Positions 1-5,021 of a stretch of DNA of 7,447 nucleotides are shown piece after piece; within the stretch, counting starts at the first letter, position 1, and each line of letters begins with the position of its first letter. The notes under the pieces are model-generated. The model searched no databases. It was not told the DNA's origin and saw nothing but the letters and a program-made list of their open reading frames with translations. A program made the translations under genes and the position numbers. The stretch comes from Bacillota bacterium. Lineage in GTDB: Bacteria; Bacillota; Clostridia; Lutisporales; Lutisporaceae. The DNA is taken from assembly GCA_023405875.1 (NCBI GenBank), contig JAEXXN010000103.1, forward strand, positions 1 to 7,447. The letters are read 5' to 3'.

Positions 1-24
1 CTATAGAACTAGCCCCATTTTTAA

Positions 25-1794
25 TCATTCCATCTGCTCCTTTATGCTTCCCCATATATCCAGATAATTCCTGCCCTCTCCTGTTTCCTCAAAATCAGGA
101 ATATTACCGAGACGCCACAGAGATATCCCGTTAACGCCGAACATTTTTGCCAATGCTATCTTAGCACTGACACTTCTGCTGTCTTCATACCATATGCGGT
201 TGTCTGTTCCGTCGCTGCTGTTGTAATATGACAGCAGCGGATTCTGGAGCTTATCAACATATTTTATGCTCAGCTCAGAGCCCGGCTCATTTTTGTTCAT
301 ACGCTCCCAAATCTGGCTGTAGGAAGGCCGGTAAGCCTTCTGGTTCACTACCTTTCCGTCAACCATTTTCCACTGGACAGCATCAAAGGAAAGCTGAAGC
401 CATATTTTTGACCTGTCCTCCACACCCGTTTCCTTGTCGGTAATAGCCTTCAGTGCAAAATATATCTCACTTATGGGAGTAAGAGGTGTGTCGTTATAGC
501 CGATGGCCATTTCACCTTCTGTAAGGCTTACTGCGTTGTAATCATGAGCCATAAGTATCACCCTGTCGGCAACGCTGCCTATGGCCCTGTAGTCATAGCC
601 GCCGTAATATGCCTGTCCGTTGCCTCTCTGAGGGTGCACCGCTACATAAAGCTTTTTTCCGTTCAATACCAGCTGTTCCTTCAGCTTGAGCAGGAATTCA
701 CTGTAAAGCTGCTTGAGACTTTCCCCTCTCAGGTTCTCAAAATCAATCACTATACCGTCAAAGGCTATTGTATCGCTTCCAACAGCCGTATTATTCACTA
801 ACTGCACCATCTGGCTTATTACCGTTTCCTGGGCAGCCCCATCCTTCAGCAGGTACTCAACCAGTCCTGTCTGTTCTCCCGTAGCCGGGTCCTTTATTTT
901 TGTCTCGTTGGATGCAAAGACATTGAGCTGTACAGGAAGACCGTTCTGTTCTGCTATATTCATAGGCTCTGAATAACCGCTCGGGATAAAAAAGTCGCTT
1001 TTCCCATTCTGCACAACTGCCACGGACAGCACTCCACTGCTCTCATCATATTCCAGCCTGCTCCAGCCGAAGCTTACAGAGCTCAGGTCCTGTATCATTC
1101 CAGCCTGCTCGTAGGCTTTGATTGCATAGAAGCCATGAAGCTCTTCAAGCTTGGAATTCAACCTCTGATACATTCTTACGAGCATTGCAACAGCATCTTC
1201 CTTCTTGGCTGTACTGTCCGGAAGAAAGCTGATCCCGTCGACTCCGTTTGTAATTTCGAAGTCCCTTACCATGTTGGTATATTCTGCACCCGTGGTGACA
1301 TCCTTAAACTCACCGGGCAGATATTTCAACTGTTCAGCCATTCCGCCGTATCCAAGGGTCCTTACTATTGCCTCAGCAATTTCCAGCCTTGTTATATGCT
1401 TGTCCGGGCTGAAGCTGCCTGTTCCCTTCAATATCGCTCCGTGAGCCACTGCTGTCTCAACATAGGGATGATACCATTTATCCTTGGTTACATCGGAAAA
1501 ACTGCTGCCTTCCGCCTCAACCAATTCCCAACCCATGAGCCTCACCAGCATTGAGATGAACTCACTTTTCTTTACCGGCTGGCCTATACCGAATTTGTTT
1601 GCGCCTATTCCCTGGGTAATATCCAAATATCTGAAATAGTGGACCGGCTCATAAGCCCAATGGCTCTCCGGCACATCAGAAAACTTCTCAACCTCGTAAG
1701 GAAGCTTTGAGTTGTCGGCTTCAGCTTCAAATATTCCGGCATATCCGGAAAAAAGAATTAAAATCGCTGTGAATAAAGCTATGTACCTTTTCAA
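25..1794 (-). CDS. Secreted SLH-domain protein with a C-terminal GH18 (YaaH/SleL-like) domain
   Basis: This 589-residue protein is probably exported, held on the wall through its SLH region, and acts on an N-acetylglucosamine-containing glycan such as peptidoglycan. Residues 1-26 look like a signal peptide (Lys-Arg, hydrophobic core, AEA cleavage site). Three SLH-type repeats follow at about 37-88, 98-148 and 162-211. Only the second keeps a TRAE-like motif (TRLE, 135-138); the others read KKSE and KKED. Residues ~240-585 fit a GH18 barrel: DGIVIDFE at 346-353 with the candidate proton donor Glu353, LMAHDYN at 414-420, and GISLWRLG near the end (556-563), typical of the last strand. The fourth motif position is Val, where chitinases have Asp and YaaH/SleL proteins usually Asn. 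No LysM domain is seen. The start is TTG (1792-1794) with GGGGG 6 nt upstream. An extended -10 promoter and the upstream degV terminator make it a separate unit. Fold assignment is firm; substrate is inferred. Confidence 0.88.
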   Translation of the reverse strand: MKRYIALFTAILILFSGYAGIFEAEADNSKLPYEVEKFSDVPESHWAYEPVHYFRYLDITQGIGANKFGIGQPVKKSEFISMLVRLMGWELVEAEGSSFSDVTKDKWYHPYVETAVAHGAILKGTGSFSPDKHITRLEIAEAIVRTLGYGGMAEQLKYLPGEFKDVTTGAEYTNMVRDFEITNGVDGISFLPDSTAKKEDAVAMLVRMYQRLNSKLEELHGFYAIKAYEQAGMIQDLSSVSFGWSRLEYDESSGVLSVAVVQNGKSDFFIPSGYSEPMNIAEQNGLPVQLNVFASNETKIKDPATGEQTGLVEYLLKDGAAQETVISQMVQLVNNTAVGSDTIAFDGIVIDFENLRGESLKQLYSEFLLKLKEQLVLNGKKLYVAVHPQRGNGQAYYGGYDYRAIGSVADRVILMAHDYNAVSLTEGEMAIGYNDTPLTPISEIYFALKAITDKETGVEDRSKIWLQLSFDAVQWKMVDGKVVNQKAYRPSYSQIWERMNKNEPGSELSIKYVDKLQNPLLSYYNSSDGTDNRIWYEDSRSVSAKIALAKMFGVNGISLWRLGNIPDFEETGEGRNYLDIWGSIKEQME

Positions 1795-1800
1795 CGTAAT

Positions 1801-1806
1801 ACCCCC
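1801..1806 (-). promoter_or_regulatory. Ribosome binding site supporting the TTG start of the SLH-GH18 gene
   Basis: The minus strand reads GGGGGT ending 6 nt before the TTG at 1792-1794. No ATG or GTG start is available close upstream. The signal peptide begins immediately at this TTG (M-K-R-Y), which supports it as the true start. Confidence 0.6.
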
Positions 1807-1828
1807 AATTTATGTTTATATATATAAT

Positions 1829-1837
1829 ATTATAGCA
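1829..1837 (-). promoter_or_regulatory. Extended -10 promoter for the SLH-GH18 gene
   Basis: The minus strand reads TGCTATAAT, a perfect extended -10 (TGnTATAAT) for a sigma-A-type polymerase. The expected start point is near 1822, giving a leader of about 28 nt. No good -35 hexamer is present (best is TGCAGA at 16 bp spacing), as is usual for extended -10 promoters. It lies between the degV terminator and the gene, which fits independent transcription. Confidence 0.65.
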
Positions 1838-1890
1838 TAAGCCTGTCCTGTCTGCATTGATTGCCCTATATTACCAGAAAAAAGCGCATT

Positions 1891-1913
1891 AAAAAAGGGA
1901 CTGTAAAAGTCCC
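1891..1913 (-). terminator. Intrinsic terminator after the degV-family gene
   Basis: On the minus strand GGGACT pairs with AGTCCC around a 5-nt loop and is followed directly by six T, with a further T-run a few bases on. It begins about 11 nt after the degV stop codon, so it should end that transcript before the SLH-GH18 promoter. Confidence 0.85.
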
Positions 1914-1923
1914 CCATATTCCT

Positions 1924-2760
1924 CTAAAACGCCACTATTATACCGCCCTGGTTTGCATATACGCTGCTGAGGCCCGCTGTCTCAACTATGACGATATCCT
2001 TGAACTTATATCTCTTCAGGAGCTCCCTTTTGAACTCCTCCGCCCTTTCAAGGCAATTGCAGTGTGCTATACCTATGACCTTGTCCTCCAGCTTCTCGCC
2101 CTGCTCCCCTATTATTTCAACAAAGCGCATAAATGCTTTCCTGTAGCCTCTTATGCTCTCCACCAGCTTTATATTTCCGTCCTCTGTGGCTCCCATTACA
2201 GGCTTGATATTGAGAAGGGTGGCAAGCCTGCCCTTCACCTTGCCCAGTCTCCCGTTTTTCATAAGGTTCTCAAGGGATTCCAGGAGAAAAAAGGTCTTCA
2301 TGCCCTTAATGTATTCATTTACCTTCTCCACTATCTGAAGATCATCATAGTTTTTCTTTGCCAATTCAAAGATCTTCATGCTTATCAGTGTCTCCGCTAT
2401 TGAAGCACTGAAGGAATCAAATACATGTATGAATTTGTCCTCTGCATTCTCCATAATCATTTTTTTAGCCAGCATGGCACTTTCATAAGTACCGCTGAGA
2501 GCAGAGCTTATTGTCACTGCAAAAACACTTTCGTTACCCTCAAAGGCCTTAATGAAATCATTAGGCGAAGGGCATGCAGTTTTGGGTGCGGTAGGACATG
2601 CCGCCATTTCCTTAAGCATAGCTTTTACGTCCAGCCCCTTATCATCCCTATAAATACTATCCCCGATATGAAGTGAAAACGGAACCAGTGTTACTTCCAT
2701 CTCCCTTTCCAGATTTTCGTTCAAGTCACAGCTGCTGTCCGCAACTATTTTTACTCTCAC
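1924..2760 (-). CDS. DegV family (fatty-acid-binding, FakB-like) protein
   Basis: The DegV/FakB family binds a fatty acid and, with the kinase FakA, feeds exogenous or recycled acyl chains into phospholipid synthesis. From the GTG chosen here the protein is 278 residues, the usual length. Family motifs are DSSCDL (8-13), KTACPSP (60-66, where the consensus is close to KTSQPSP), TISSALSGTY (83-92, ligand-binding loop), LENLMKNGRLGK (163-174) and LNIKPV (183-188). The C-terminus, SSVYANQGGIIVAF (265-278), replaces the usual THTGPG segment, so the conserved His is lost. Start choice: AAGGAGG lies 8 nt before GTG 2758-2760 but only 2 nt before ATG 2764-2766, and family proteins begin right before the V-K-I-V-x-D-S strand. 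A longer reading from GTG at 2812 has no comparable site. It lies 169 nt after the nhaC-like gene, possibly in the same transcript. Family assignment is firm; the ligand is unknown. Confidence 0.9.
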   Translation of the reverse strand: MRVKIVADSSCDLNENLEREMEVTLVPFSLHIGDSIYRDDKGLDVKAMLKEMAACPTAPKTACPSPNDFIKAFEGNESVFAVTISSALSGTYESAMLAKKMIMENAEDKFIHVFDSFSASIAETLISMKIFELAKKNYDDLQIVEKVNEYIKGMKTFFLLESLENLMKNGRLGKVKGRLATLLNIKPVMGATEDGNIKLVESIRGYRKAFMRFVEIIGEQGEKLEDKVIGIAHCNCLERAEEFKRELLKRYKFKDIVIVETAGLSSVYANQGGIIVAF

Positions 2761-2768
2761 CGGCATAT

Positions 2769-2775
2769 CCTCCTT
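2769..2775 (-). promoter_or_regulatory. Strong ribosome binding site deciding the degV start
   Basis: The minus strand reads AAGGAGG. Its spacing is 8 nt to GTG 2758-2760 but only 2 nt to the in-frame ATG 2764-2766. Spacing therefore favours the GTG, giving a protein 18 residues shorter than the longest open reading. Confidence 0.7.
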
Positions 2776-2929
2776 ATTGGGTGAATCTGAAATACTACAG
2801 TAATTCTGATACACCTTATTGTACTTCTATATTAATTTTTACCATAAATATGCAAGCTTTACAACAAAAAACTACAAGTCATAGTATTCATTTCAATGTT
2901 AACTGGTATTAAACTCTATTATGCTCAAT

Positions 2930-4285
2930 TTATTGCGTTCTCTCCCTGAAGCAGCCTGACAGCACTGCCAGCACCGGAGCAGCATAGCACAATACCGTAT
3001 AAGGTGCATATTCTATGGTTGATATGCCTGTAATTGCGAGGATTATAATTGAATTGACATTCCATGGAATAAGCGGAGCAATGGTGGTACCGGTATCCGA
3101 TATTGTCCTTGCCAGCTTGACCCTGCTAATTCCCAGGTCCATATATCTTTTCTTCAGAAGCCTTCCCAACAGTATTATTCCCGCAGTCTGGTCGCAGGTT
3201 GCTATGGTAAGCAGACTGCTGAAGGCTGCTGTCCTTGCAATAAGCGAGAATTTGGTTTTTGCTTTATCTACGACACTTGCTATTATCGGATTGATGATAT
3301 TTGTACCTTCAAGAAGACTGCTCAAGGCTACTGCGCCTGCAACAATAAGAAGCACCTCAAACATAGGCTGTACTCCTCCGCCCTTCAGTATAGCATCAAG
3401 CTCTTCTATACCTGAAACTGATTTGTAGCCTGACAATATATACTGAAATACCTGAAGCACAGTGTTTTTTTGTATGAATATGCTGATCAGTGATCCTGCT
3501 GCGACTCCTATACTCATATTGATTATCGGCCTGACGCCTGATACAGCCAATACCATAACAGTAACCGGAAGCAGGAGCAGCAATGGCTTGATTGCAAAAG
3601 CTTCTTCTAAATTCTCCTGGAAAACAGCTATCTTTGAAATATCAATAGCCGACATATAGCCTTTGCCCCAGAAATAGTAGGCGAGGGAAGCGATAACCAT
3701 AGATGGTACAAGGGTATATAATACGCTTTTGATATATTCCCTGTAGGTTATATCTACTGTTTTCATTGTAAGGTTCACAAGGCCCCCTAAGGGAGATATC
3801 CTGTCTGCTATAAAAGCTCCGGATATCACCGCACCCAGAAGCAGCTCGTCAGGAATTGCAAAGCCCTTGCCTATTCCGATCAAGGCTATTCCGATAGTAC
3901 TTATGGTCCCTACCGCCGTACCCATGACCACTGAAATTATTGCAGTTATAATAAAGCATGCAAGCAGATAATTGATATTCATGACATATCCGAAGCCATA
4001 ATACATAAGCGTGGGTACAATGCCCGAGGACATCCATATAGCAACTGTAGCTCCGATAAGTATTATAATTATGAATAACGTCCTGCAATCCCTGATACCC
4101 ATAAGCATCATGGCATTCAGGTCTTTCAGCCTGTGACCCTTCCTCACAAGCAAAGCCGCAGAAAAAACTACTGCACCGAAGAAGCCGGAATAAAGAGGTA
4201 TATCCAGTAAAATGCATATTCCAATCAGCCCCAGGCTGACCGTAAATATCAGATATGAGTTAAAATCAACCTTGCTTTCTGTCAT
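2930..4285 (-). CDS. NhaC-family Na+/H+ antiporter (or organic-acid antiporter relative)
   Basis: This 451-residue integral membrane protein has about ten to twelve hydrophobic segments (for example 10-27, 34-47, 70-86, 104-121, 189-206, 233-249, 308-325, 350-375, 410-420, 427-444). NhaC carriers exchange Na+ for H+, and relatives such as MleN couple this to malate/lactate exchange. Signatures are GTAVGT and a glycine-rich helix (122-138), GAFIADRISPLGG (156-168), a GGGVQPM loop (302-308), TCDQ (363-366) and SDTGTTIAPLIPWN (396-409), the last being nearly diagnostic. The usual SPLSDTTNLA stretch here reads SPLGGLVNLT, so an Asp common in the family is absent while Asp161 is kept. Transport specificity is therefore uncertain. 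The ATG start has GGAGG 4 nt upstream and a TATAAT box about 35 nt upstream. The degV-family gene follows in the same direction. Confidence 0.87.
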   Translation of the reverse strand: MTESKVDFNSYLIFTVSLGLIGICILLDIPLYSGFFGAVVFSAALLVRKGHRLKDLNAMMLMGIRDCRTLFIIIILIGATVAIWMSSGIVPTLMYYGFGYVMNINYLLACFIITAIISVVMGTAVGTISTIGIALIGIGKGFAIPDELLLGAVISGAFIADRISPLGGLVNLTMKTVDITYREYIKSVLYTLVPSMVIASLAYYFWGKGYMSAIDISKIAVFQENLEEAFAIKPLLLLLPVTVMVLAVSGVRPIINMSIGVAAGSLISIFIQKNTVLQVFQYILSGYKSVSGIEELDAILKGGGVQPMFEVLLIVAGAVALSSLLEGTNIINPIIASVVDKAKTKFSLIARTAAFSSLLTIATCDQTAGIILLGRLLKKRYMDLGISRVKLARTISDTGTTIAPLIPWNVNSIIILAITGISTIEYAPYTVLCYAAPVLAVLSGCFRERTQ

Positions 4286-4316
4286 AGACCCTCCAAAAAA
4301 TAAAGTTATATAATAA

Positions 4317-4322
4317 ATTATA
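4317..4322 (-). promoter_or_regulatory. Probable -10 box of the nhaC-like gene
   Basis: A perfect TATAAT on the minus strand would start transcription near 4310, about 25 nt before the ATG at 4285. No convincing -35 hexamer is present at 16-18 bp and there is no TGn extension. Support comes mainly from its position between the upstream terminator and the gene. Confidence 0.45.
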
Positions 4323-4378
4323 CAACATTAACCTCTATTACTACTATATCGTATACCTGTATTTTTCGACATAGAACA

Positions 4379-4440
4379 AAGGCGGCGGCGGCCGCATTTG
4401 AAGCCCATGTGCCTTTTCCGAAGGAAATTCCGGCGCGGTC
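4379..4440. other. GC-rich patch of unknown origin in an AT-rich intergenic region
   Basis: By hand count about 64% of these bases are G or C, while the DNA on both sides is strongly AT-rich. It opens with GGC repeats running into a GCGGCCGC palindrome (4388-4395) and contains a small hairpin, TTTCC-GAA-GGAAA. A stop-free reading crosses it on each strand: plus strand reading A-F-E-A-H-V-P-F-P-K-E-I-P, ending at TAG 4466-4468, and minus strand reading T-D-R-A-G-I-S-F-G-K-G-T-W. Neither has a start codon with a ribosome site, so no gene is called. It may be part of an interspersed repeat or a remnant of inserted DNA; that is inference. Confidence 0.5.
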
Positions 4441-4453
4441 AGTTAAATCAAAG

Positions 4454-4498
4454 TTTTTTATTGTATAGGAAAGTTATTCTTTCCTATACAATAAAAAA
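4454..4498. repeat. Perfect 20-bp inverted repeat (45-bp stem-loop)
   Basis: The left arm (4454-4473) begins with six T and ends in ATAGGAAAG. The right arm (4479-4498) is its exact reverse complement, and the loop is TTATT. Twenty uninterrupted base pairs is far beyond chance for a short intergenic region. The A-run of the right arm (4493-4498) is also the U-tract template of the adjoining terminator, so the two structures share bases. It could be a MITE- or REP-like unit, a second transcription or processing signal, or part of one element with the GC-rich patch. Confidence 0.85.
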
Positions 4499-4523
4499 CC
4501 TGCCGCTTGATCAGCAGCAGGTT
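4493..4523 (-). terminator. Intrinsic terminator of the 65-residue gene
   Basis: On the minus strand AACCTGCTGCT pairs with AGCGGCAGGTT (11 pairs including one G-U) around the loop GATCA, followed by TTTTTTATTG. It starts about 13 nt after the stop of the small gene. The opposite strand would have a C-A mismatch in the stem and an interrupted T-run, so it should work better for minus-strand transcripts. Confidence 0.88.
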
Positions 4524-4536
4524 GATTTCTTTTTAA

Positions 4537-4734
4537 TTACCAGACTAATGTATGGGCGTCTACTTTTATGTATCCTCTTTCAAACATTTCCACAAGATAT
4601 GTATAGGGCATCTGTCTGTAAGAACCGTCTTCCTCAAAAATTTTCACAATGTTGCCGTCCACCTTAGATACTGTCCATCTGCTGGTCATGTTGTCAACAG
4701 CGAAAACCAATGTATCACCACTGTTTACGTTCAT
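4537..4734 (-). CDS. Small protein of unknown function (65 residues)
   Basis: I do not recognise this family. The case for a real gene is the ATG with GAGGTGG 5 nt upstream (4740-4746), an intrinsic terminator just past the stop, and an ordinary soluble-protein composition. The sequence alternates hydrophobic and polar residues, with short strands such as DTLVFAVD (7-14), RWTVSKVDG (19-27) and NIVKIFEEDG (28-37), followed by a helix-like YTYLVEMFERG (44-54). This suggests a compact beta-rich, SH3-like fold with one helix. There is no signal peptide, membrane segment or cysteine pair. It sits alone between cphA and the antiporter gene, with a long leader (about 290 bp to cphA), so it is probably its own unit. 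Nothing in the context fixes a function. Confidence 0.75.
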   Translation of the reverse strand: MNVNSGDTLVFAVDNMTSRWTVSKVDGNIVKIFEEDGSYRQMPYTYLVEMFERGYIKVDAHTLVW

Positions 4735-4805
4735 TTAATCCACCTCATGTAAAATTATTTAAGGAATTGTCTGACCAGTCTGCTAGCTAATGTTTCACAT
4801 TCTGT

Positions 4806-4825
4806 GTAAATGCTGGTAAATGCTG
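4806..4825. repeat. Perfect tandem 10-bp direct repeat
   Basis: GTAAATGCTG occurs twice with no gap (4806-4815 and 4816-4825). One copy per helical turn would present the same face to a regulator, so it may be a binding site. It lies in the leader of the small gene, downstream of the nearest TATAAT box on the minus strand. Immediately beside it is a small dyad, CACA-TTC-TGTG (4796-4806). Confidence 0.6.
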
Positions 4826-4849
4826 TCGTTTTTCCTTTGTTTATAGAAT

Positions 4850-4855
4850 ATTATA
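4850..4855 (-). promoter_or_regulatory. Possible -10 box for the small gene (nearest of three)
   Basis: TATAAT on the minus strand, with TAGAAC as a weak -35 at 17 bp. Two further TATAAT boxes lie upstream at 4891-4896 and 4916-4921, also without clear -35 hexamers. Using this one, the leader would be about 110 nt and would contain the tandem repeat. Which box is used cannot be decided from sequence. Confidence 0.3.
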
Positions 4856-4970
4856 TACCAAAATCTGGTCCCGTTCTATAGTCATATAGTATTATATTTC
4901 ATAAGACTTATAGGTATTATATGTTTCGCAAAAAACATTTTGCATAGATATTTCATTGATTTCATTGAGA

Positions 4971-4990
4971 TAGCCGGCCAAGGCCGGCTA
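4971..4990. other. GC-rich palindromic hairpin downstream of cphA
   Basis: TAGCCGGCC and GGCCGGCTA form a perfect 9-bp inverted repeat around AA, starting about 31 nt past the cphA stop codon. It is placed like a terminator but has no T-run on either strand. It may be a 3'-end stabilising hairpin or an atypical terminator that tails into the AT-rich DNA beyond. Confidence 0.55.
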
Positions 4991-5021
4991 CTCTGTTGAT
5001 AAGCTTCCACGCTGAATAAAA

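Larger units (their letters stand above)
4735..5021. other. Intergenic region between cphA and the small gene: AT-rich leader with repeats
   Basis: No gene is seen in these 287 bases. Contents from right to left are the GC hairpin after cphA (4971-4990), a short hairpin GCAAAA-AACA-TTTTGC (4928-4943), three minus-strand TATAAT boxes (4916-4921, 4891-4896, 4850-4855), a dyad ATAAG-A-CTTAT (4901-4911), the tandem 10-bp repeat (4806-4825), and the small gene's ribosome site (4740-4746). The density of dyads and boxes suggests a regulated promoter region, but no known operator or riboswitch was recognised. Confidence 0.5.

Noticed and set aside
2761..2814. Longer degV reading from GTG at 2812-2814
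   Set aside because: It has no good ribosome site, it adds residues not found at the start of family members, and a strong AAGGAGG lies inside it, correctly spaced for GTG 2758-2760.
2785..2860. Promoter for degV between 2785 and 2860 on the minus strand (TTGCAT with TATAGA, or TTGTAA with TAAAAA)
   Set aside because: Several overlapping mediocre hexamer pairs fit equally well in AT-rich DNA, and none stands out.
2866..2885. Possible terminator after the nhaC-like gene (ACTA...TAGT stem followed by six T on the minus strand)
   Set aside because: The stem is only 4 A/T-rich pairs around a 7-nt loop, too weak to call. The nhaC-like and degV genes may be co-transcribed.
4388..4395. GCGGCCGC as a sign of vector or cloning sequence
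   Set aside because: The 8-mer is embedded in a longer GC-rich patch with no polylinker sites around it, so a vector origin is not supported, though an artefact cannot be fully excluded.
4398..4667. Plus-strand open frame of 89 residues across the hairpins and the small gene
   Set aside because: It runs through the terminator and antisense to a better supported gene, has no ribosome site, and its product reads as low-quality Arg/Leu/Phe-rich shadow sequence.
4735..5021. Riboswitch or T-box in the small gene's leader
   Set aside because: No T-box consensus, no recognised aptamer core and no terminator/antiterminator pair before the start codon were found.
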